NCBI GenBank assembly: GCA_018398585.1
Contig: JAGTTD010000013.1
Coordinates: 34,151,631 to 34,215,630 of the forward strand
DNA length: 64,000 nucleotides
Reading direction: 5' to 3'
DNA from: Simmondsia chinensis
Taxonomy: Eukaryota > Streptophyta > Magnoliopsida > Caryophyllales > Simmondsiaceae
Shown here: positions 54,003 to 64,000 of the stretch, one piece after another
Layout: every line of letters starts with the position of its first letter
Numbering within the stretch: the stretch's first letter is position 1
Program-made: the position numbers and the translations under genes
Notes under the pieces: generated by a model
Told to the model about the DNA's origin: nothing
The model's input: the letters and a program-made list of their open reading frames with translations, nothing else
Database searches by the model: none

Positions 54003-54935
54003 TTGGAGCCATTATTCAAAATGGCACAAAAATAAAAAATAATTAGGAGCCATTACCCAAAATAGCACAAAAATAAAAAAATATTTCCTAAATTAGATTT
54101 TTAAAAAAAATATTTTTTCAAATGGTATTCATGCATCATTTGACTTTTTTATTTTTTAGTTTTACTTTTTTTTTTTTTACTTTCTTATTTTATTTTTAAT
54201 ATATATATAATTTTTTAATTTATAATACTTTTTTAATCACAATTATCAAAAAAAAATACTTTTTTACTCACAACAAATAAATTAAATTAAATTATTTATT
54301 AAATATTTAGATTAAATTTGTGTATAAATAATTTTATTTAAAATTTAATAAATAATTAAGTTTAATTTATTTATTATAATACCTAAAATATTATAAATTT
54401 AAAAAATATAAATGTAGTAAAAAATAAAAAATGATGACATGGATGTCATTTGGGAAAATATTTTTAAAAAAAAGCTAGTTTAGAAAATATTTTTTATTTT
54501 TTACTATTTTGGGAAATGACTCTCAAATTAGTTTGGATATGATTTATATCGTGAACTAAAAATTTAGTTTATTAATTTAAAAAATATAAATGTAGTAAAA
54601 ATAAAAAATGATGACATGGATGTCATTTGGAAAAATATTTTTAAAAAAAAGCTAGTTTAGAAAATATTTTTTATTTTTTACTATTTTGGGAAATGACTCT
54701 CAAATTAGTTTGGATATGATTTATATCGTGAACTAAAAATTTAGTTTATTAATTTAAAAAATATAAATGTAGTAAAAAATAAAAAATGATGACATGGATG
54801 TCATTTGGAAAAATATTTTCAAAAAAAAGCTAGTTTAAAAAATATTTTTTATTTTTTACTATTTTGGGAAATGACTCTCAAATTAGTTTAGATATGATTT
54901 ATATCGTGAACTAAAAAATTTAGTTTATTATTTTT
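54003..54935. mobile_element. MITE insertion with tandem duplication of its right half
   Basis: The left end GGAGCCATTATTCAAAATGG and right end GGGAAATGACTCTCAAATT are inverted repeats. The unoccupied site in the B unit reads TTCAAATTAGTTTGGATATG (about 35817). The right half plus about 50 bp of host flank (TTAGTTTGGATATGATTTAT, ATCGTGAACTAAAAATTTAG) is present three times with a period near 180 bp (about 54398, 54577, 54757). Confidence 0.65.
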
Positions 54936-55974
54936 TATTGGGCATATTTAACCAAACTAAATTTTTTAAAAAAATAAAAAAAATTAAAAGTATATTCTAT
55001 GATCTGATGCGCTAATCCAAATCCAAATTCAAAAATTTTAGGGTTGAGCCCAGCCACCTCATTACCCAGACCTAAATGATTTAATCCTAGTAAGGCATTG
55101 AGCAACTCGATTGTTCAACCTGATTTTAGATATTTTTTTGGTAATATTATTATCAGAATAAAATTATTATTATGATATTAATATCTTAGTTTTTAAAGTA
55201 ATTTTATGACTCTTATTATTTATAAGTCGCACAATTATTATGACAATAATAATTTTTATACAGCAATAATTTCTTTTTTGGTTTATTAACTTTAGAAGTA
55301 CTTGTTATTTAAAAATAATATATTGAGAAAATTTGTGGTTCCATAATGTTTAAAAAGGATATAATAAGCTTTTTTTTCCCATTAAAAGTAATGCGCTTAA
55401 TGAACTCCAAAAAAAAAAAAAAAACTCATATTATTTTCTAAAATATGTTATATATCATTTGGGTTAGGTATGGTAAAGGTTTATAAAATCGGCTTACTGA
55501 ATTAATTTATTTAGTTTATACTTAATTGTGTAAATAATATCCGTACAAAATTAGACCTTATTGGTAGCATAAACTAATCTTCATTTTCTATTTTCAATTT
55601 TCTTTTTATTTCTACTTTTCGTTTTCTATTTTTTATAGGGGTGTAAATGAGCAGGTTAAGCCGAGGACCCCCTGGTTCGAAATCGAGTTTGAGCCAAACT
55701 TTTGTTAGAGCTCGATTCTATAAAATTTTAGTGTGTTTGATGTGCAGCTCGGCTCGTTAGCCCTTATCGAGCTGAGTCAAGCTTGCTATCGATTCGAGTC
55801 AAATTCGTTATTGAACCAAATCGAGCTTAAAACTGAGCCAAATTAGAATTAGCTCATTTTTTTTCCCACGAAAAAACTCAAAACCATTTTCCTCGATTTT
55901 TTGAAATTCAAGTCATTTTGAATTCGCAACGTACTCTCAACATCCACAGCATAGCAGTTTCAATCCGTCGATCA
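54936..55974. other. Upstream flank of gene E, no gene
   Basis: AT-rich, orthologous to 35870-36730. GAGCTCG-rich MITE-like sequence from 55638. The leader just before the telo-box matches gene D (TGAATTCGCAACGTACTCTC). Confidence 0.5.
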
Positions 55975-55983
55975 TTAGGGTTT
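55975..55983 (+). promoter_or_regulatory. telo-box upstream of gene E
   Basis: TTAGGGTTT 25 bp before the ATG (54 bp in D, which has extra leader sequence). Confidence 0.45.
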
Positions 55984-56019
55984 CTCTTTTCAATTCAATT
56001 CAATTTCAATGGCGAATTC

Positions 56020-56669
56020 TGTCATGGTCATGACCCTTTTGTTTTCCTTGACATTGTCCAAGATATCAAGCAGATTGTCCGAGGTCCGTATCGGGGTCGA
56101 GTGTCAAGCTGCCAGTATGTTATCCAGTTCGCTACCCCAGGTCCGAGCCGTCGCGTGTCTTGACAATGTCTTGACAAGGTCCAGATCGCTGCCCTTCCCA
56201 TGTCCCAGTTCGCTGCCTTCCCGTGTTAGGGGCGCCCAGGTGCGTGTCAAAGCTAGGCCCCAGCGTTCCTTGGCTATGCCGCGTCCCAGCTGATCTCGTG
56301 CCAGTGCCAGGCCGTGTCCCCAGCCAAGCGTCCCTGGTCCGCGCCCCAGCCTAGCCTTGCCCATTTCTAGCCGTTGGGTGGAGCAGGCTGTTAGACGCTC
56401 CCCACTCGCCGTTGGGAGCTTAGGCTTATTTTGTATTTTGGGCATATGATGTAATTTTCTATAAATAGCTTGTATTGTAATTTGTAATATTCATTCAAAG
56501 ACAAATAATAAAGATTACTACTTTTCTCATCTAATCTCTCTATTTTCTCATCTTCTCAATTCTATTTCTTTTCTCGTCTCAACTCTGTTTTTTTCTTTCT
56601 TATCTAACTCTTTTCAAGATTTGGGCCTAAGTATCAATTTTAGGCCGTCACAATCCCGAGATTGTGACA
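56020..56669 (+). repeat. 5' LTR of the chromovirus
   Basis: TGTCATGG...TGTGACA. Contains CTATAAATAGCTTG (TATA-like, about 56459) and AATAATAAAG (polyadenylation-like, about 56505). It has a 22-24 bp segment (near 56115-56137) absent from the 3' LTR. Confidence 0.85.
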
Positions 56670-56672
56670 AAT

Positions 56673-56684
56673 TGGTATCAGAGC
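56673..56684 (+). other. Primer binding site (tRNA-iMet type)
   Basis: TGGTATCAGAGC, complementary to the 3' end of initiator tRNA-Met, three bases after the 5' LTR. Confidence 0.85.
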
Positions 56685-56728
56685 AACTACGATCGTGCAA
56701 ACTGGTTGTCACACGCAACACCCGCAAC

Positions 56729-59700
56729 ATGTCTTCATCCGAGGAGACCGCCGAATCTCAAGAACGGTACTCGTCACTTGAAAGAAGACTTGATAGAATT
56801 GATGCCTTGATCCATGACCAAAGTGTGTCAAACGAAGGATTAAGGGGAACGGTTGATCGCTTAGCAAATCAGGTTGAGAGCTTTGGACAAGGCCAACGTG
56901 ATCTTCAAGAAAATCAACATAAGTTTCAAGAAGACCAACGTTCGCTTCAAGAAACCGTAGCATCCTTGGCCGAGTCGGTACATTCTATGGCAATTCAACC
57001 AAGGCGTCCCGAAACCGTGCCTGAAATTGCAATACAAGATCAGGTGGGTTCGGGCAATTATGTTCATATTGGAGGATCCGGACTTATACCACCACCACCA
57101 CCACCACGCCATGCTCATGATCAAAGACATCACTTCCGCTCCGAGGATGGGGAACATAGTGGTAAGACCATGAGTGCTCGTTCTTGGTCCGCCCATTATA
57201 ACCCTAAACTTGATTTTTCAAAATTTGATGGCAAGAACCCAAGACTTTGGATCCGCAAGTGTATGAAATACTTCCATTGGTATCAAGTTCCAATGGATGA
57301 GTGGGTTGCTTTGGCGTCCTCGCACTTGCACGATTATGGGGATATTTGGTTTCATGCCTTGGAACTACGGAACCCCGTCATGCCTTGGCAATTTTTTGTT
57401 GACGAGCTTTGCAAAAGATTTGGTGACAAGTCCATGCAAGATGTAGTCGAACAATTCAACAAAACCGTGCAATTGGGTATCGTGGAGGAATACGAAGTAC
57501 AATTCGAGGAATTGCGGAGTTAGATGATGATCTACCATCCTACTTTAAGCAATTCTTATTTTGTGTCCAGTTTTATTGGTGGGTTAAAGCCCTCCATACG
57601 CGCGGCCGTCAAGGCCAACCGGCCTACGGAAATGAGTTACGCCATTGAGCAGGCCAAATTGCAAGAAATCACCATGGCCGAGATAAACAAGGCCACGGGT
57701 ACCAGGCCTGGCTTCAACCGTGCTGCTTCAGGGTCCAGACCAGCCTCCTCCTTCAGATCCGGTCCGGGGGCGTCCTACCAGGGCCCAGGCCAGTCCCAGG
57801 CGCCCCAGCACGGACCGCCCCAGTGCCATCATCCGCTTCCAACGCTCCCAGGCGTGAACCGGGACAGTGTTTCAAGTGCCATGAACGCTACTATCCCGGG
57901 CACGTGTGCAAGAACAAGCAGCTGCAGTGTATGGAAGGACAAGAATTCCTTGATGATGAAGAAGAGGACTTAGTGGACGTGGAAGAAGAGATCCCTCAAG
58001 ACGAAGGGGACGGTGCTATGGAGATATCGTTAAATGCCCTATCCGGGCGCATCACACATAATACGCTACTGTTGAAGGGTTCCATCAAGAAACAGGCCCT
58101 TACAATCCTAGTGGATAGTGGGAGCACGAATAGCTTCCTTGATTTACGAGTCGTCAACGAACTCAAGCTCGAGACTGTTCCGACCATAGTGATGACTGTC
58201 ACCGTTGCAAACGGTAAGAACTTGACAAGTTACCAAAAATGCCCGAGTCTCAAGTGGAAGGTACAAGGCCACACATTCGCGGATGACTTGCGGGTGCTTG
58301 ACCTAAGAGGTAGCGACATGGTTCTTGGAGTCAATTGGCTCCAAAGGTATGGCCCGGTTACCTTTGACTTTACGAATCTTAAGTTTTCATGTTTCAAAGA
58401 TGGTAAGCCGGTTCATTTGCAAGGCACTTCTGATAATGCCGCCTTACAAGCTATGTCGGAAAAGAGTCTTACACGCTACCTTAAAAAGAAAGTTAATTGT
58501 GTTGTGGGTCATTTGTTTTTGGCCATAAGAAGTGAGGATAAGCAAACCTTTGTCCACCCTGACCTACGGCCGGCCCTTGGTAGTTTTAGTGATGTGTTTG
58601 ACGTCCCTAGGTCTCTTCCCCCGACCCGTGCCCATGACCACGCTATACCCACCCAACCCAATGTTAAGCCCATACATATTAGACCTTACCGATATCCCCA
58701 TAGTCAAAAAAACGAGATAGCAAAGCAAGTTAAGGAGATGTTGTCTTCTTCTATAATTCGCCCTAGCCGTAGCCCTTTTGCATCTCTCGTGCTTCTAGTT
58801 CGGAAAAAAGACGGAACCTATCGTTTTTGTGTCGATTATCGTCGACTTAATAGCATAACAATTCGGGACTAATTTCCCATTCCTGTAATTGACGATTTAC
58901 TTGACGAGTTGCGTGGAGCCTGTGTGTTTTCCAAAATAGATCTTAGGGCAGGTTACCATCAAATCAGGGTTCGTGAGGAGGACACTTACAAGACCGCATT
59001 TCATACCCACCATGGGCACTACGAGTTTAAGGTCATGCCGTTTGGTCTTACCAACGCACCGGCCACATTTCAAGCGCTCATGAATGAGGTCTTCTCTTCT
59101 TTTCTCCGTAAGTTTGTCCTCGTTTTCTTTGATGATATACTAGTCTATAGTCCTTGTATGTCCTCTCATGTTGTGCATCTTGGTACGGTTCTTGAGACTT
59201 TGCGCACTAATAAGTTGTATGCTAAAATGAGTAAGTGCGTCTTTGGTATTGATCATGTTGAATATCTTGGCCACATAATTAGTCCGCAAGGGGTAGCAAT
59301 GGACCCTAGCAAGATTGACGCTATGACATCTTGGCCTCAACCAAAAAGCATAAAGAGCCTTAGGGGATTTTTAGGTCTTACGGGTTACTATGGGAAATTT
59401 ATTAAGGGGTTTGGGGCAATTAGTAAACCTTTGACTAACCTCCTTTCTGAAGGAGAATTCCATTGGAATGAGGATGCTCAACGTGCTTTTGAGACTCTTA
59501 AGCACGCTATGGTGTTGGCACCGGTCCTAGCTCTTCCCGACTTTACCAAGCCTTTCGTTCTTGAGACGGACGCTTGTGGGGTTGGTATTGGGGCCGTCCT
59601 TAGTCAAGACGGGCGACCTTTGGCATACCTTAGCAAGGCTTTAGGACCTCGCCAATTAGGATTGTCTATTTATGGGAAGGAGCTTATGGCGGTTTTGATG

Positions 59701-61380
59701 GTTGTAGAGAAGTGGCGACATTACTTGTTAGATCATCACTTTATCATTAAAACCGACCACTCTAGTCTTAGATTCCTCTTGGACCAACGTATCACCACAC
59801 AACTTCAACAAAAAGGGATGTCCAAGCTAATGGGTTTAAGCTATAGTATCATGTACCGTAAGGGCCTTGAAAATAGGGCGGCTGATGCCTTATCTAGGCG
59901 TGATGAAGAGGTAGAATTTGGTTCTTGTTCGGTTTTAACAACGGTAGTTCCTCAATGGGTCCGTGAGGTCGACGCTAGTTATGACAATGATGCTCAAGCC
60001 TTGGACCTCATCACACGGGCTACCCTTGATCCTAAGGGACAGGGGCCCTACTCATTCCATGGCGGTGTCCTTCGTTACAAGGGCCGTGTCTATGTGGGTG
60101 AGCATACCGACCTCCGCCAACGGATCATGCTCGCCTTGCATGACTCCCCAGTTGGCGGCCATTCCGGTGTCCATGGGTCCCTGATTCGTGCTAAACGCCT
60201 TTTCTTTTGGCCTAACATGAAGTCAAGTTTTCGTGAGTGGATTTCTAGGTGTGATGTTTGTCAACGCACCAAGGCCGAGCACGTGCCCTACCCCGGTCTC
60301 CTTCAACCGCTTCCTATACCGTCCCAAGCTTGGGAAAGCGTAAGTCTCGACTTTGTTGAGGGGTTGCCTAAATCCTTGGGTAAGGATACGATTTTGGTTG
60401 TTGTTGATCGACTTACTAAATATTCTCATTTTACTTCGTTATCGCATCCATTCACGGCTTCTAAGGTGACCCAACTTTTCCTTGATAATATTTACCATTT
60501 ACATAGGCTCCCTAAAAGCATTATATCGGATCGGGATGGCACCTTCCAAAGCCTAGTTTGGAGGGAACGTTTTCGGTTGGCTGGCGTGGGGCTCCACATG
60601 AGTACCTCCTACCACCCCCAATCCGACGGCCAAACTGAGAGGGTGAATCAGTGCTTGGAAAATTACCTCCGTGCTATGGCCTTAAACAAACCGAAGGCTT
60701 GGGCTCAGTGGCTAGCGTTAGCGGAATTTTGGTATAATACAAATTACCACACCTCTATTAAGACTACACCGTTCTTTGCTTTGTACGGCTATGAACCTAG
60801 GATGTTAGCTTTGGATTACCCTAGTGTTTCCTCGTCCCCCGGGGTAGAAACCTTAGTTAGTGATAGGCAAACTATGACCAACTTATTAAAAGAGAACTTA
60901 GTCGAGGCCCAGCATCGCTACAAGCAATAGGCCGACTTGCATAGGTCGGAGCGTGAATTTCATGTAGGCGATTTCGTGTATTTAAAACTCCAACCGTATC
61001 GCCAAACCTCTGTTGCTCTTAGGCGTAACCTCAAGCTTGCCTCTCGCTATTATGGTCCGTATAGGGTCCTAGCTAGGGTTGGTCAGGTCGCCTATAGGTT
61101 GGACTTACCTAACGATTCAAAAATTCATCCTGTTTTTCACGTGTCTCGTCTTAAAAAGAAAATAGGTGATAATGTGGTGCCCAGTATTTCATTGCCTCGT
61201 TGTGACCGGGATGGCCACCCCGAGGTTCGCCCACACAAGGTGCTCAAGCGACGTACTCTTTCACGCCAAGGCAAGAAGCACACCCAAGTCCTCGTACAAT
61301 GGGAGAACATGCCTCCGAACGCCACGACTTGGGAGGATTGGGCCTTCATACAAGGCCAATTCCCGAACTTCAATCCTTGA
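56729..61380 (+). pseudogene. Chromovirus gag-pol, inactivated
   Basis: Gag starts near 56729 with a coiled-coil-like N-terminus and a capsid region (about 57195-57520). An in-frame TAG occurs at 57521, then a frameshift near 57780-57830 before the zinc knuckle (CFKCHERYYPGHVC, about 57868). The pol part continues in that frame: protease (LVDSGSTNSFLD, about 58110), RT (CVDYRRLNS, a TAA at 58870, VFFDDILVY near 59130), RNase H (LETDACGVGIGAVLSQDG, about 59560), integrase with HHCC finger (about 60150-60260) and D,D,E core, a TAG at 60928, and a C-terminal chromodomain (VLVQWENMPPNATTWEDW) ending at 61380. Three stops plus a frameshift mean it cannot act autonomously. Confidence 0.9.
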
Positions 61381-61396
61381 GGGCAAGGATTGGCTT

Positions 61397-61398
<2 letters not shown>

Positions 61399-61430
<32 letters not shown>
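61399..61430 (+). repeat. Run of 32 G next to the polypurine tract position
   Basis: Uninterrupted poly(G) just upstream of the 3' LTR, about where the polypurine tract should be (GAGGGCAAGGATTGG precedes it). Either expansion of a G-rich tract or a base-calling or assembly artefact. Confidence 0.8.
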
Positions 61431-61431
<1 letters not shown>

Positions 61432-61440
61432 GTGGTGGTG

Positions 61441-62068
61441 TGTCATGGTCATGACCCTTTTGTTTTCCTTGACATTGTCCAAGATATCAAGCAGGTTGTC
61501 CGAGGTCCGTATCGGGGTCGAGTGTCAAGCTGCCAGTTCGCTGCCCGAGGTCCGAGCTGTCGCGTGTCTTGACAAGGTCCAGATCGCTGCCCTTCCCATG
61601 TCCCAGTTCACTGCCTTCCCGTGTCAGGGGCGCCCAGGTGCGTGTCAAGGCCAGGCCCTAGCGTTCCTTGGCTGTGCCGCGTCCCAGCTGATCCCGTGCC
61701 AGTGCCAGGCCGTGTCCCCAGCCAAGAGTCCCTGGTCCGCACCCCAGCCTAGCCTTGCCCATTTCTAGCCGTTGGGTGGAGCGGGCTGTTAGACGCTCCC
61801 CACTAGCCGTTGGGAGCTTAGGCTTATTATGTATTTTGGGCATATTATGTAATTTTCTATAAATAGCTTGTATTCCAATTTGTAATTATTCATTCAAAGA
61901 CAAATAATAAAGATTAATACTTTTCTCATCTAATCTCTCTATTTTTTCATCTTCTCAATTCTATTTCTTTTCTCATCTTAACTCTATTTTTTTCTTTCTC
62001 ATCTAACTCTTTTCAAGATTTGGGCCTAAGTATCAATTTTAGGCCGTTACAATCCAGAGATTGTGACA
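61441..62068 (+). repeat. 3' LTR of the chromovirus
   Basis: Same ends as the 5' LTR, shorter by 22 bp. TATA-like CTATAAATAGCTTG at about 61857. Confidence 0.85.
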
Positions 62069-63034
62069 AATTCTTCCAACAAATGCAAGGGCACAGTGAA
62101 ATGGTACAGCTCCGACAAGTACTATGGCTTCATTGTCCCTGACAATGGCCGCGCCGATGTGTTCCTCTATGGGTTAACTCTTTCCAAGGCTGGGCTCGAG
62201 TTCTTGCGTAAAGGCGATCGGGTTCAATTTCGGATCGTTCCTATTCATTCTCGTGGGTTGAATCGCGTTGCAGTGGATCTTGATGTTGTTGATCTTGCAC
62301 CGGATCCTGCTGGGGTTAAGTGTCTTGATTGTAGAAAAGGGGAATGGTCTAGTCCTATCTGTCTTCGTAATCGACGCAAATGGAGGAAAAATAAGGGCGG
62401 AAATGGTGGCGGGAGTGGTGGTTATGGTAAGTTTTCCGGCAGCAGCGGCGGTGGTGATTCTAGTGGTGGCTGGAATGGTGGTTGTGATAAGGTGTCCGGG
62501 GCCAGTACTGGTGGTTGTGGGGTAGGTAGCGGTAGTAGTGTTTGTAGTGGTTACAACGGTGGTTCCGGTGGTGGCTATGATGAGGTTTCCAGCACTAGCA
62601 GCAGTGGTTGTGTAGGAGGTAAAGGTAGTAGCGTTTGTACTGATTATCATGGTGGTTCAGGTGGTGGCAAAGGTTACAACAATGCCGGAAGAGGTCGTGG
62701 TGGTGGCGGTTGCAGTGGTTGTGTAGGAGATAAAGGTAGCTGCATTTGTAGTGGTTATAACGATGGTTTCGGAGGTGGTAAGGGTTACAACCACGGTGTA
62801 GGTGGTGGCTCGAGTTGTGGTGATGTTAAGGTTTTCGGTACCAGCAGTGGTGGAGGTCGTGGTAACCCAGATGAGGAAATCAGATCAATAGTTTGCGTGA
62901 AAGATAGGATAGATATTGAGAAGATAGAAGAGGTTGAAGATTGTTTCATATTGGATTTTGATGCTCTTTCATTGGGCAATGAATCTGACCTTGTTGATGA
63001 CAATGAAATCTTCATTGTGGCTCAAAAGGGTCAG

Positions 63035-64000
63035 GTATTTGCTTGTCAAAGTTTAATCTAAATCCTTAGCATTTTCTATTTCTTTGCATCAAATATGAAT
63101 TTGATCCAAAAATGCATATGCTTTATTGAAGTTATTGATGAAATTTAGGTGTCTAGAAGATTTAGGATTGAAAGGCTCAACCAAATTAAAGGTCCTTGTG
63201 TCAATATGTAGGAAAACTAAACACAAGAACAAAGAAAATTTCAACGAGGAAAAAGAAAATATACGCTATTGTTACATCGTTCAACCAATTGTATTTATGT
63301 CCGTAGAGTTGTAGAGATTTCACTATCTTCTGGGAATAATATTAGAGAAATCTTCTTATATAACACCTCGCAATCCTCGCCTCCATATACATGGCTCATT
63401 ATAACTCAGTTCTACACAGGAAGCCTAACATATATACGGTAGCAATGTCATTGACAACTAAGTTGCCAAACAGCAAAGTTCTATTATGTTATACCATAGT
63501 TTGATCCGGACCAAATAATTGTGTCTCTGTGCTCCTTGATTAGAATCAGTTCACCTAAACATAAGTTTGGTACATTGAGTTCGACCATTTCGCCATGAGT
63601 TTGCCCTAGAGTTCTACGTGATCCCCATATGCTTTTAACTTCTATAAACACAAGGGCTTGCTCTGTTAGAATATAAAACCTTACCTAGGCTTTCGCTTGT
63701 CAGTTTAAACTTTTGGGATAATTGGTTCTTTAATACGGTATCAGAGTCTTGTTGGCCGAAAGGTCGTGAGTTCGAATCCCAATAGCTCCCATTCTTAACT
63801 TTAATATATTGAAGCATAGAATATGAGATGGACTTGTGCATTATTCGTGCTTTAAGCTCAATGGACATGTGCATGAGAGGACATATTAGAGTATAGAACT
63901 TTTTTTAGCCTTCACTCATCAGTTTAAACTTTTGGAATAGTTCATTCCTTGACATGCGCCAATGGAGATGAGGGTGTGTGTAAGGTAATGAACTGAAGCT
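63035..64000 (+). other. Gene E intron or 3' flank, with a tRNA-Met-like repeat
   Basis: Begins with the family's donor context GTATTTGCTTGTCAAA. A dispersed repeat at about 63655-63960 contains TTCTTTAATACGGTATCAGA, GGTCGTGAGTTCGAATCCC (B-box-like) and AGCTCAATGGACATGTGCAT. Relatives are in gene B and C introns. No exon of the RIN13-like tail is seen before the window ends. Confidence 0.5.

Larger units (their letters stand above)
56015..62073 (+). mobile_element. Ty3/Gypsy chromovirus with both LTRs and 5-bp TSD
   Basis: TSD AATTC (56015-56019, 62069-62073). LTRs start TGTCATGGTCATGACC and end GATTGTGACA: 5' LTR 56020-56669 (650 bp), 3' LTR 61441-62068 (628 bp). By eye they differ at about 20 substitutions plus small indels, roughly 3-4%. 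Gene order PR-RT-RNase H-INT-chromodomain places it among plant chromoviruses. The coding region has stops and a frameshift. Confidence 0.9.
56009..63034 (+). pseudogene. Gene E: CSD / Gly-rich gene split by a retrotransposon in codon 3
   Basis: The ATG at 56009-56011 and the next codons (ATGGCGAATTC) are separated from the rest of the CSD (AATTCTTCCAACAAATGC, from 62069) by a 6.05-kb element. Gene D shows the uninterrupted form. From 62069 the frame is open to 63034 (donor CAG|GTATTTGC). CSD has RNP1 KYYGFI and VFLY in place of RNP2. Next comes NRVAVDLDVVDLAPDPAGVK, CRKGEWSSPICLRNRRKWRK, a long Gly/Ser/Cys linker of about 170 residues with GSSVCSGYNGGSGGG-type repeats, and a shortened acidic motif (EEVEDCFILDFDALSLGN). 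Terminal exons would lie beyond the window. Apart from the insertion the exon is intact, so disruption is probably recent. Confidence 0.8.

Noticed and set aside
57823..60930. Endogenous pararetrovirus
   Set aside because: LTRs with a 5-bp TSD, a tRNA-Met primer site, integrase and a C-terminal chromodomain identify a Ty3/Gypsy chromovirus retrotransposon.

Overview
This window reads as plant nuclear DNA, most likely from a dicot. The sequence is AT-rich and genes are split by GT-AG introns. The repeats are a plant set: Ty3/Gypsy chromovirus, L1 and RTE LINE ends, hAT and CACTA-type elements, MITEs, solo LTRs, tRNA-derived SINEs and a SINE family with a 5S rRNA-like head. Nothing bacterial or viral is evident. 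The species cannot be named from the sequence alone.

The real gene content is one expanded family. Each member starts with a cold-shock domain (CSD), continues through a Gly/Ser/Cys-rich linker and an acidic EEVEDCF-DFDPFEPVS motif, and ends with a Cys/His-rich module (VACRDYPHPRHLCAKYPF...CYVCD.AAPC). I recognise that last module from the plant RIN13-like (RPM1-interacting protein 13) family, from memory. A CSD joined to this tail, in place of the CCHC knuckles of ordinary plant CSD proteins, looks unusual. Three members appear intact: gene A (11034-19614, 5 exons, about 614 aa), gene B (25009-31730, 4 exons, about 265 aa) and gene C (45568-50927, 4 exons, about 265 aa). Two more, D (37677-38815) and E (56009 to beyond the window), belong to a second subclade in which CSD and linker share one exon. 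D is broken by a frameshift and insertions. E has a 6-kb chromovirus in its third codon. Orphan copies of the last two exons lie downstream of B (B') and C (C').

Layout: 1-10.9 kb is gene-free repeat DNA. 11-19.6 kb is gene A, with an internal exon duplication and introns full of repeats. 20-25 kb is repeats. 25-37.6 kb (B, B', D) and 45.5-63 kb (C, C', E) are two copies of one segmental duplication. Their differences are mostly clean insertions with target-site duplications (TSDs), so the insertions can be ordered in time. Between the two units, at 39-45.4 kb, lies a nest of DNA transposons including a complete-ended but dead hAT element.

The most striking local feature is C' exon 51848-52681. 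Five tandem units made of a 5S-SINE 3' fragment plus a 12-bp exon-derived repeat sit inside a conserved exon and add exactly 747 bp, leaving the frame open. Splice sites and protein assignments come from reading the sequence and comparing copies. No alignment or expression data were available.
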